From Flavobacterium sp. PMTSA4 (GTDB lineage: Bacteria; Bacteroidota; Bacteroidia; Flavobacteriales; Flavobacteriaceae), in NCBI RefSeq assembly GCF_032098525.1, contig NZ_CP134890.1:1984001-2048000 (forward strand): a stretch of 64,000 bases of DNA. The letters run 5' to 3'. Below are positions 48,517 to 55,723 of this stretch, piece after piece. Each line of letters begins with the position of its first letter. Positions within the stretch are counted from its first letter, which is position 1. The notes beneath the pieces were generated by a model. It ran no database searches. It had not been told where the DNA came from and saw only the letters and a list, made by a program, of their open reading frames with translations. Both the position numbers and the translations under genes were made by a program.

Positions 48517-50163
48517 GTGTCGTTCAAAAGCATCAAAAAACATCGATATAGAAAATACAATATGATCCTGATAGTAGGTATAATGGTATTGTCGTTTGCA
48601 AATACTGCTGCAAAAACAAACCCTTCTAAAATCGATTCTACCCATCAACGCATTAAAGCACAACTGGTATTAGAAAAAGCAAAAGCCAACAAAGATTGGG
48701 TGGGAGTTTCTCAAGCATACAGAACCATAATGTTCCATAGCCCTAAAAAAGAGTGGCTGGGTTATGCAGATAGTATTATTGCTAACGCACTTTTGACAAA
48801 CAATAATAAAATTATTGGGGAGGCCTATTTAACCAAAGGAATAATATACTTCGAACAAAAAGAGCACAACAAGGCATTAGACAATTACATCAAAGCCGAC
48901 CAATACCTTTGCAAAACAAACGAAGAATACACCATTCACAAAGCACGTTACGCCTTAGCTCAAACCAAATACTACCTAGGCTTTTACGATGAAGCCATTG
49001 CTCTTTTCCGGCAATCATTACCTTATTTTGAAGAAGAAAACGATGCGGCTACCTTAAATACCTATCATGCATTAGGATTATGCTATAACAAAATCAAAAA
49101 ATTCGACCTCTGCTCCTATTTCAACAAAAAGGGATTAAAATTGGCGAAAGAAAGCCAAAATGAGGACATGATAGTCTACTTTAAGCATTCGGAAGCCATA
49201 AACCAGTACAGTTTAAAAAAATATGAGCAGGCAGTAAAGGAGCTCAAAAAGGTAATTCCAATGCTAAAACAAAAGAACGATTATGCTAACGAATCGGTAG
49301 CCTATTTTTATATCGGAAAATCATTTTGGGATTTAAATCAAAAAGACAGTGCAATCTCCTATTTTAAAAAAGTAGATGTTATATTTACCAACCACCATTA
49401 CATCCGACCCGATTTAAGAGAAACATATCAATACTTATTAAACAACGCCAAGACAGCCAACAATAGCAATCTAAGATTATACTATATCAATCGCCTCTTC
49501 AAAATTGATAGCATTCTAAACACAAACTACAAATACTTATCAAAGAAAATTCACAAAGAATACGATACTCAAAAATTACTCCAGGAAAAAGAGGCTTTAG
49601 AAGAGAATTTAAGAAACAATTCTGTAAAGAACAATTATTTAATAATGGGGTTACTCATTACAATGACAACCCTATGCATCTTTCACTTCCGTACAAAAAA
49701 GAGAATTAAGAAAAAATTTGAAGAAGCGCTAAACAAATCAAATGAGAACAAGAAAGTAAAGACTATTTCAAAAATCGAAGAGGGTGAACTAGATATAAAT
49801 CAAGACATTGTGAGTGGTATTCTTAAAAACTTAGAAAAATTTGAAGCAAACAAAAAATACTTAGAGAAAGAGTTAACCCTTCACAAAGTATCGGGTTACC
49901 TGAAAACAAACTCAAAGTATGCCTCAAAAGTGATTTTAAAATACCGAGATAAAAAATCCAACGAATACATCAGTGACTTGAAAATTGATTACATAGTAGA
50001 ACTACTAAAATCGGAAAACAAATTTCGCAATTACACAAACAAAGCACTTGCTGAAGAGGCGGGTTTCAACTCTACTCAAAACTTTACAAACATGTTTAAA
50101 AAACGTTTGGGCATTTCGCCAACAAACTTTATCGAAGAATTAAAAAAACAATATCCTTTATAA
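48517..50163 (+). CDS. TPR-transmembrane-AraC hybrid regulator
   Basis: A 548-residue protein from a GTG start; the ATG at 48562 (533 residues) is an equally good choice because the leader begins there (MILIVGIMVLSFANTAA). Residues about 75-330 are tetratricopeptide repeats (YLTKGIIYFEQKEHNKALDN; YHALGLCYNKIKKFDLC; YFYIGKSFWDLNQKDSAISY). One transmembrane helix is at about 370-388 (YLIMGLLITMTTLCIF). The C-terminal AraC domain (about 460-545) has SDLKIDYIVELLKSEN, KALAEEAGFNSTQNFTNMFK and KRLGISPTNF. Periplasmic TPRs with a cytoplasmic AraC domain is a Bacteroidota sensor-regulator design. It probably controls this cassette. Confidence 0.85.
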   Translation: MSFKSIKKHRYRKYNMILIVGIMVLSFANTAAKTNPSKIDSTHQRIKAQLVLEKAKANKDWVGVSQAYRTIMFHSPKKEWLGYADSIIANALLTNNNKIIGEAYLTKGIIYFEQKEHNKALDNYIKADQYLCKTNEEYTIHKARYALAQTKYYLGFYDEAIALFRQSLPYFEEENDAATLNTYHALGLCYNKIKKFDLCSYFNKKGLKLAKESQNEDMIVYFKHSEAINQYSLKKYEQAVKELKKVIPMLKQKNDYANESVAYFYIGKSFWDLNQKDSAISYFKKVDVIFTNHHYIRPDLRETYQYLLNNAKTANNSNLRLYYINRLFKIDSILNTNYKYLSKKIHKEYDTQKLLQEKEALEENLRNNSVKNNYLIMGLLITMTTLCIFHFRTKKRIKKKFEEALNKSNENKKVKTISKIEEGELDINQDIVSGILKNLEKFEANKKYLEKELTLHKVSGYLKTNSKYASKVILKYRDKKSNEYISDLKIDYIVELLKSENKFRNYTNKALAEEAGFNSTQNFTNMFKKRLGISPTNFIEELKKQYPL

Positions 50164-50248
50164 TATTTCGTTCACAACTTGTGAACCGCTTGTGATACCA
50201 ATCAGAAAGTCTATCGCATTTTTACCATTAGTTGTATTTAAGGTGATA

Positions 50249-50539
50249 ATGCAAAAAGCAAACTACATAGTTAATTTTCTTGATAAAGCAATTTCAAACA
50301 AAAGCATCACCAGCATTCAAATAAACTTGTATGTTGCATTATGGTATGCGTGGATAAACAACAATCAAATAAATCCAATAAGCATTTCAAGAGAAGATTT
50401 AATGAAAATCAGCAAAATTCACTCAACAGCAACCTACCATAAGTCGATGAAATTGCTCCATGAGAATGGTTTTATTACCTATGTGCCTTCCTTTAATCCA
50501 TACAAGTCAAGCCAAGTTTTTTTAAACAAACTTCTGTAG
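50249..50539 (+). CDS. Small winged-helix regulator
   Basis: A 96-residue protein if started at the ATG 50249; a GTG at 50192 would add 19 hydrophobic residues that do not fit the family. The sequence ANYIVNFLDKAISN, IQINLYVALWYAW, NPISISREDLMKISKIHS, TATYHKSMKLLHENGFITYV is a winged helix that resembles small regulators common in Bacteroidota mobile elements. It follows the TPR/AraC gene by about 85 bases and ends at a bidirectional terminator. Confidence 0.7.
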   Translation: MQKANYIVNFLDKAISNKSITSIQINLYVALWYAWINNNQINPISISREDLMKISKIHSTATYHKSMKLLHENGFITYVPSFNPYKSSQVFLNKLL

Positions 50540-50561
50540 AATAACTCATCTAAAGCACTAC

Positions 50562-50603
50562 AAAAAAAAGAAGCCAAATCAATTGACTTGGCTTCATAAA
50601 AGT
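50562..50603. terminator. Bidirectional terminator
   Basis: GAAGCCAA pairs with TTGGCTTC in a near-perfect 26-base palindrome (50570-50595) with TCAATTGA at its centre and an A-run on the left. Read on the minus strand the hairpin is followed by T8, so it mainly ends the minus-strand small-protein operon. On the + strand it closes the winged-helix gene. Confidence 0.8.
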
Positions 50604-50608
50604 AAAAA

Positions 50609-50791
50609 TTACTTTTTGTACTTCTTAATAAGACATCTTAAAACTAAAGACACAAAGAAACTAACAACAGCTCCAATTGTAGCTAATAATATAGTCTTAA
50701 GAATTTCATCAGTATTCAAATTAGAATACAAACTCAATAAAGTACCTCCTGCGATTCCCATCAGTAAGGGACTATCACTCTGACTCATCAC
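50609..50791 (-). CDS. Tiny hydrophobic protein, holin-like
   Basis: A 60-residue protein with two hydrophobic segments (SPLLMGIAGGTLLSLYS; ILLATIGAVVSFFVSLVL) and a strongly basic C-terminus (RCLIKKYKK). Size, topology and charged tail resemble small holins or phage membrane proteins. Its start overlaps the end of the next upstream gene by 17 bases. It ends at a terminator. Function inferred from topology and from the DUF5675 neighbour only. Confidence 0.6.
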   Translation of the reverse strand: MMSQSDSPLLMGIAGGTLLSLYSNLNTDEILKTILLATIGAVVSFFVSLVLRCLIKKYKK

Positions 50792-50990
50792 TTTTCACAG
50801 TAAGTTGACTAACAGCTGAAACGACGCCTCCTGCCACGGCCAAATAACCTCCTATAGAAACAACTACTGCTGGCAAACTAACGGGCGCTGTAACCAACAC
50901 TCCTCCTACAGTAGCCAAAACCACTCCAATAGTTCGAAGGACTTTAAAAAATTTTGGGGTTTGAGCAGTTGCTCGATCTATTACATTCAT
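50775..50990 (-). CDS. Tiny hydrophobic protein, holin-like
   Basis: A 71-residue protein with a basic start (TAQTPKFFKVLRT) and two glycine/valine-rich helices (IGVVLATVGGVLVTAPV; AVVVSIGGYLAVAGGVVSAV), then an acidic end (KSDESE). It overlaps the 60-residue gene and lies 11 bases after the DUF5675 gene. Pairs of tiny membrane proteins next to a cell-wall-type enzyme are typical lysis cassettes, but none of these has been assigned here by homology. Confidence 0.6.
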   Translation of the reverse strand: MNVIDRATAQTPKFFKVLRTIGVVLATVGGVLVTAPVSLPAVVVSIGGYLAVAGGVVSAVSQLTVKSDESE

Positions 50991-51001
50991 AATAATAAAT
51001 T

Positions 51002-51394
51002 TTAAAGGATTAATAAATAAACTTCTTCTTTTTGTTCTAGTGCGTTATAAACTAGAGATAAAACCTTTTTAAAGGCACTTCTAGAATACAAACCAGTACT
51101 AGAACTCGTCAATACGGATACTGGAGCAATACAGCCTTGCAATTCTTTCTGAGCATTATTCGCTGGATGCAACAGAATAAAACTTCTTCCGGGAACATCA
51201 CAAACTTCAATATGCCATCCATATTTTTTACTGTACCGCTTTCGTAATAAATACTTCCCTTCAGGCACACAAGAAATTTTAACCTGATTAGCTCGCCATG
51301 GTAACTCTATAGTATAACAAATTAAAACTTCATCAATTGTCAAACTTCCTACAGTACCATCAGAGAAGTATTTTCTCTTTAAAAGGAGTTCCAC
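51002..51394 (-). CDS. DUF5675-like protein
   Basis: A 130-residue protein, GTG start sharing one base with the previous stop (TAGTG). Sequence features: LLLKRKYFSDGTVGSLTID, then CYTIELPWRANQVKISCVPEG, YLLRKRYSKKYGWHIEVCDV, then FILLHPANNAQKELQGCIAP. This ELPW.......SCIPeG.Y ... H.gN...d..GCi layout is that of DUF5675, and it recalls L,D-transpeptidase catalytic His/Cys blocks (H...N....GC). It is found in bacteria and phages. In the cassette it lies between the shell-like unknown and the holin-like proteins. A cell-wall-related activity is plausible but unproven. Confidence 0.75.
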   Translation of the reverse strand: MELLLKRKYFSDGTVGSLTIDEVLICYTIELPWRANQVKISCVPEGKYLLRKRYSKKYGWHIEVCDVPGRSFILLHPANNAQKELQGCIAPVSVLTSSSTGLYSRSAFKKVLSLVYNALEQKEEVYLLIL

Positions 51395-52149
51395 TACACG
51401 CCGTTAACAGCAACCAACATTAATGGATTATAAGCTCCATTTTTCAAAGAATACATTTGCCCATTTACCTCTTGGAAAAATTCGATTCCTAAAGCTAAAA
51501 ACAAGGGTTTAGTACTGTTAGCAGTTAAAGCATTAACTTGATTGATAGCTATTGTAGCAGCTCCGTTCCATGGTAAAATTGCAGATTCATCAGTAGCTAC
51601 AAAATACTCGCCATTCTCAAAATCAATTTCTGCTCCTCCTGAAACAATTCTAAAATGAGTACACCCACTAGGTGCTGCAATCATATTAGTAGGAACAAAA
51701 CTAGGGATGTCAACAGTCAACTCACCTGTTACTCGATCAATTTGGGTGGAATAAGGAGCATACAAACTATTACTTAATTTTCCTCGAATATTGAATTCAA
51801 ATCCAACCAACAGTTCTGTTTCGCCATCAATTACATTTCGTAAGCCACGCTCACTAACACTATCCGCTTGTAAAACCTTTACCATAGCTTGTGTTAACCT
51901 TCCAACTACTCGACTATCAGAGCACTTAATTAGCAGTGGTCTCAATGCCATGCGAAGCATTTTACCTGCCTTTCCCGCTCTTCCAAACTCCGAATTGTTT
52001 TCACGTGTTCTTTGAAATGCTGGGTCGGTGGCAATTCGTTTACCATCTACCCCACTCTTTTCTTTCACAAGATACCCATCCTGTGATTTATAAAAGGTAA
52101 TATCTCCCAAAGTACCTTTTATCTTAATAATGCCTTTTTGTCTGGCCAT
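51394..52149 (-). CDS. Conserved-looking unknown protein, possible virion or shell component
   Basis: A 251-residue protein; I start at the ATG 52149 (MARQKGIIKIKGTLGDITFY) because the in-frame upstream part is a hydrophobic AT-rich artefact. It has a basic N-terminus (QDGYLVKEKSGVDGKRIATD; FQRTRENNSEFGRAGKAGKM) and helices (RMALRPLLIKCSDSRVVGRL). A beta-rich C-terminal half follows (VGFEFNIRGKLSNSLYAPY; YFVATDESAILPWNG; LFLALGIEFFQEVNGQMY). No signal peptide and no enzyme motif. I recall similar proteins in many Bacteroidota next to DUF5675, but know no function. A structural or coat role is inference from the neighbours. Confidence 0.6.
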   Translation of the reverse strand: MARQKGIIKIKGTLGDITFYKSQDGYLVKEKSGVDGKRIATDPAFQRTRENNSEFGRAGKAGKMLRMALRPLLIKCSDSRVVGRLTQAMVKVLQADSVSERGLRNVIDGETELLVGFEFNIRGKLSNSLYAPYSTQIDRVTGELTVDIPSFVPTNMIAAPSGCTHFRIVSGGAEIDFENGEYFVATDESAILPWNGAATIAINQVNALTANSTKPLFLALGIEFFQEVNGQMYSLKNGAYNPLMLVAVNGV

Positions 52150-52360
52150 AATAATTAAATTAAAAATTAAAAAAATCAGAATGTTTAGGTACACTCTTTC
52201 AAACCTCATAATTCTAATTGATGCATCGTATTTCTGAATTATGAAGCAAAGATGAATGCCCTTCTGCAGTAAAAAAAGCAGGCGTGTTCCAAAGGGACCT
52301 GTAGCGACCATTAGGTTCTATTTTATCCCATATGTTTTTTTAATAAATAAGAAAAAAGTG

Positions 52361-52368
52361 TATATTTG
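52361..52368 (+). promoter_or_regulatory. -7 promoter element of the 67-residue gene
   Basis: TATATTTG matches TAnnTTTG, 57 bases before the ATG at 52425. A stem-loop lies within the resulting leader. Confidence 0.5.
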
Positions 52369-52383
52369 TGTTAAACAAAAAAA

Positions 52384-52413
52384 GCAGTTATTTAAAGTCT
52401 GAATAATAACTGC
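52384..52413 (+). promoter_or_regulatory. Leader stem-loop
   Basis: GCAGTTATT pairs perfectly with AATAACTGC around a 12-base loop, between the promoter and the ATG at 52425. It is a candidate 5' leader structure or an operator for the divergent promoter. Confidence 0.55.
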
Positions 52414-52424
52414 CTATCAAGTAT

Positions 52425-52628
52425 ATGAAACTGGAACTAAAAAGAGTTTGCATATACCCCAAAGACGTTCAAAGAATTACTGGAAAAAGCTATCGCCATT
52501 CGCGATTGCTTCTAGCTGAGGTGAAAAAACATTTCAACAAACAACCACATCATTTTGTGGCAATTGAAGAGTTTTGCCAATTCACAGGCCTTCAACTAGA
52601 ACATGTACTTCCTATGATACAGGGGTAA
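52425..52628 (+). CDS. Small DNA-binding-like protein
   Basis: A 67-residue basic protein, KLELKRVCIYPKDVQRITGK then SYRHSRLLLAEVKKHFNKQ and HHFVAIEEFCQFTGLQ. It reads like the small excisionase/MerR-type winged helix proteins that start with a helix-turn-helix at residues about 10-32. It is divergent from the shell-like protein gene with a structured 275-base gap between them, so it may repress that promoter. Short but well formed, with its own promoter-like element. Confidence 0.65.
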   Translation: MKLELKRVCIYPKDVQRITGKSYRHSRLLLAEVKKHFNKQPHHFVAIEEFCQFTGLQLEHVLPMIQG

Positions 52629-52827
52629 TTGAACTTTGGGTACTACAGTACAAACCAAATCCAGTTTTTAGTAAATAATACAGCCTGTTTAATAACCTGT
52701 TCACATACTATTCAGGTTACTCAATTTATTTCCCTACAATTTAGTCAATAGCTTCCCTATAGGAACTCCCTATTTAGTTCATAAAGAGTATATGAAAAAC
52801 AAATGGTTATTCCGCTTCTACATACAC

Positions 52828-52860
52828 AAAAAAAGCCCAAACATCATGTTTGGGCTTTTT
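52828..52860. terminator. Bidirectional rho-independent terminator
   Basis: AAAGCCCAAACAT pairs perfectly with ATGTTTGGGCTTT, with A-runs on the left and T-runs on the right, so it terminates both strands. It separates the 67-residue gene from the OmpA-family gene that ends at 52881. Confidence 0.9.
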
Positions 52861-52880
52861 AAATATAAATTGGTTGGTTC

Positions 52881-54752
52881 TTATTTCACAATCAAGAATT
52901 CCGAACGTCTGTTTTGAGCGTGTTGTTCTTCTGTACAATCTTTTCCACAATCCACTTTAGGCTCTGTTTCTCCCATTCCTTTTCCAGAAATGCGACTAGC
53001 ATCAATTCCTTTAGAGATAATGTACTGTACCGTAGATTTTGCTCTTCTATCCGATAATCTTTCGTTGTATCTATTACTTCCTCTATTATCCGTGTGCGAT
53101 TTAGCAAGGATAATTAACTTATCATTGTTTTTCATCACCTGAACTAGTTTGTCTAACTCAAAAGCACCTTCTTGCGTAATATTGCTTTTATCAAATTCAA
53201 AATAGATTGGTTTCAATATAATTTCTGTCTCAGTAACAATAACATCAATTGGTTGTAATGCCGCAGCAACGTTAACCGATTTTTCTTTGGTTTTGTTCAC
53301 CGCAAAAGTGTTTCCTTCATATCCATCTTTTGAAGCTCTAACAACATATGGTTTGTCACATTCTACTCTGTATTTTACTTCTCCTTTGCTGTTTGACATT
53401 TCAGTAGCAATCACATTGTTTTTATCATCCAAGATAGAAACCGTTGCATTCGATAAAATAGCGCCTGTTTTAGCATCCGTTACAGTAACCAACACATCAA
53501 CACCACATACTGGAACAGCTTTTAAGATATCATCATTTCCACCACGATTACTCGCTAAGAAACCAACATCTTTTTTGCTATTGAAAGAGAAAGAGAAATC
53601 ATCTTTATCAGAGTTAATTGGTGTTCCCATATTGGCAGCTTCTTTTCCAGCTGTAGTATCATATTCAAACACGTCATAACCTCCTAAACCTTGTCTTCCA
53701 CTTGAAGCAAAATACAACGTTTTGTTATCATCAGCTATAAATGGGAAGCTTTCGTTTCCTTCAGTATTTACATTTTTACCTAAATTCTCAGGAGTTCCAT
53801 AAGTTCCATCTGCATTAACAGCAACTTTCCAAATATCAGTTCCTCCTAAACCATTTGGCATATTTGATGAAAAGTATAATGTTTTTCCATCTTTACTCAA
53901 ACTAGGGTTAGCACATGAATATTCTTTTGAATTGAAAGGAAGCGGTGTTAAATTACTCCAAGAATCACCGTTTTTAGTTGCTTTAAAAAGATAAATTTGA
54001 CTGAACTTATACGTTTTACCATCTTTTACTTTTTCTGATTCTTTTTCTTTAAAACTTTCACTTGAAAAATAAGCAGTATTTCCATCAGCACTCAAAGTCA
54101 CCGGACCATCATGCCATCTTGAATTTAAACTAGAAACAGGAAACGCGTTAGTAATAGTTCCATCAGAATTATAATCTGCTTGATAAATATCTAAATAAGG
54201 CTCATCGGTCCATCCGTAACTTTTACGAGCACCATTTCTAGCACTGGTAAAGTATAATGTGTTTTCATGCAACACTGGTCCAAAATCAGATTTATCACTA
54301 CTGATATCAGAAGCAGAAACATTATATTCTTTCATCTTTCCTAAAAGCTTAGGAACATAATTAGGATTTTCTTTAAATGCTTTTGCTCTAGAATCATTAG
54401 GAACCATGCTTGCAAATTTTTGCATTTGCTTGTTAGCTTCTTCATATTTTCCAGATGCTTTAAGCATTTGTGCATATCTATAATAGGTCTCAGAATCTTG
54501 TGGAGTTTCTATAGCTTTTGCATACCATTTGGTGGCATCGGCTGCATTAAACATATTATAGTAAGTATCTCCTAATTGTTTGTAAACGTATCCATCAGCT
54601 TTTCCGTTTTCAACAAGCTTTTCATAGGCTTTTGCCGCATCAACATATTCAAATTGCTTGAATAAATTATCAGCTGTCTTTGTGTCTTTATTTTGTGCAG
54701 TAATGGATAATGTTCCTATCGCAAAACTTAATGCTATGTATAAATTTTTCAT
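52881..54752 (-). CDS. OmpA-family outer-membrane protein with TPR and PD40 repeats (PorE-like)
   Basis: A 623-residue exported protein (KNLYIALSFAIGTLSITAQ leader). TPR-like helices at about 25-120 (ADNLFKQFEYVDAAKAYEKL; YYRYAQMLKASGKYEEANKQ). Then WD40/PD40 propeller strands about 150-400 (LHENTLYFTSARNG; LSKDGKTLYFSSNMPNGLGG). A carboxypeptidase-regulatory-like domain spans about 415-490 (VTVTDAKTGAILSNATVSIL), and a C-terminal OmpA peptidoglycan-binding domain about 505-623 (IYFEFDKSNIT; SHTDNRGSNRYNERLSDRRA; QNRRSEFLIVK). This is the domain order of PorE-type T9SS-linked proteins, which tie the outer-membrane complex to peptidoglycan. Last gene of the adhesin operon. Confidence 0.9.
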   Translation of the reverse strand: MKNLYIALSFAIGTLSITAQNKDTKTADNLFKQFEYVDAAKAYEKLVENGKADGYVYKQLGDTYYNMFNAADATKWYAKAIETPQDSETYYRYAQMLKASGKYEEANKQMQKFASMVPNDSRAKAFKENPNYVPKLLGKMKEYNVSASDISSDKSDFGPVLHENTLYFTSARNGARKSYGWTDEPYLDIYQADYNSDGTITNAFPVSSLNSRWHDGPVTLSADGNTAYFSSESFKEKESEKVKDGKTYKFSQIYLFKATKNGDSWSNLTPLPFNSKEYSCANPSLSKDGKTLYFSSNMPNGLGGTDIWKVAVNADGTYGTPENLGKNVNTEGNESFPFIADDNKTLYFASSGRQGLGGYDVFEYDTTAGKEAANMGTPINSDKDDFSFSFNSKKDVGFLASNRGGNDDILKAVPVCGVDVLVTVTDAKTGAILSNATVSILDDKNNVIATEMSNSKGEVKYRVECDKPYVVRASKDGYEGNTFAVNKTKEKSVNVAAALQPIDVIVTETEIILKPIYFEFDKSNITQEGAFELDKLVQVMKNNDKLIILAKSHTDNRGSNRYNERLSDRRAKSTVQYIISKGIDASRISGKGMGETEPKVDCGKDCTEEQHAQNRRSEFLIVK

Positions 54753-54773
54753 TTTTTACTAATAATTTATTGG

Positions 54774-55694
54774 TTAGAAAAATCTCGGTGAACGTGATAC
54801 TTTTTTCGCTAAGTTGATATCAAATAATAACATTACCTCATGCGATGCTGGTGTAGTTACATTCAAGTCAGAAACGATATGATCATAAGCATAACCAATT
54901 CTTAAATTAGGTGTTATAGCAAAGTTTACCATAGCTCCAAAGGAATCTTCCAATCTATAAGTAGCACCTAACTCTAATTTATCATAAAGCATAAAATTTG
55001 CAGATAAATCAAGTGATGTTGGAGCATTAGTCGATGATTTTACCATCGCAAATGGTTTGAATTTCAAATTTTCATTGATATCAAATACATAACCTCCTGT
55101 AAGGAAATAATGCAACACTTCCGAGCCATACTGTCTTCCGTTAAAATCCAAATATTTAGTTTTTAACATATTTGGCATCGAAAATGCTAAATAATACTTA
55201 TTTGTGTAATAGAAAACGCCAGTACCAATGTTTAAGAAAGAATTACTTGGATTCCCAGAACCAAAAACATCGTCTCCTAAATCTGGTAGGGTTGGATAAA
55301 TAGTATTGAAATCAATCTTATGCATGGTTAAACCTGCTTTCAAACCGAAAGCAAGTTTATGTTCACCACCTAAATTTAAGGTATAAGAGAAGTCTCCATA
55401 TAGATTTGTTTCCTCTACTGGACCAATCTTATCATTAATAGCAGATAATCCCAATCCAACATTTCTACCTACTGGACTGTGAATAAAGAAGGTTCCCGTT
55501 GTTGGAGCATCTTCAATTTCTACCCACTGCTTTCTATAAAGCAAACCACCCGAGATGCCTTCTTTAGAACCAGCATAAGCCGGATTCATAACACTCATGT
55601 TGTACATATATTGAGTATAATGAGGATCTTGTTGTGCTACTACGTCTGCAAAAACCAATACAGTTATAATTGCAATGAAATATATTTTCTTCAT
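54774..55694 (-). CDS. PorP/SprF-family outer-membrane protein
   Basis: A 306-residue beta-barrel protein with signal peptide (FIAIITVLVFADVVAQQ). Family signature at the start of the mature protein: DPHYTQYMYNMSVMNPAYAG, then GLLYRKQWV, and the C-terminal SHEVMLLFDINLAKKVSRSPRFF. PorP/SprF proteins pair with large type B CTD adhesins and are needed for their secretion or surface attachment by the T9SS. It lies 29 bases after the adhesin gene and 21 before the OmpA-family gene. Confidence 0.92.
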   Translation of the reverse strand: MKKIYFIAIITVLVFADVVAQQDPHYTQYMYNMSVMNPAYAGSKEGISGGLLYRKQWVEIEDAPTTGTFFIHSPVGRNVGLGLSAINDKIGPVEETNLYGDFSYTLNLGGEHKLAFGLKAGLTMHKIDFNTIYPTLPDLGDDVFGSGNPSNSFLNIGTGVFYYTNKYYLAFSMPNMLKTKYLDFNGRQYGSEVLHYFLTGGYVFDINENLKFKPFAMVKSSTNAPTSLDLSANFMLYDKLELGATYRLEDSFGAMVNFAITPNLRIGYAYDHIVSDLNVTTPASHEVMLLFDINLAKKVSRSPRFF

Positions 55695-55723
55695 TTTTGT
55701 TTTGTTTAAATTTTATCTCTGGT

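Noticed and set aside
52150..52311. Upstream extension of the 251-residue unknown protein
   Set aside because: The added residues are a low-complexity hydrophobic stretch from AT-rich intergenic DNA; the conserved-looking protein begins at MARQKG.
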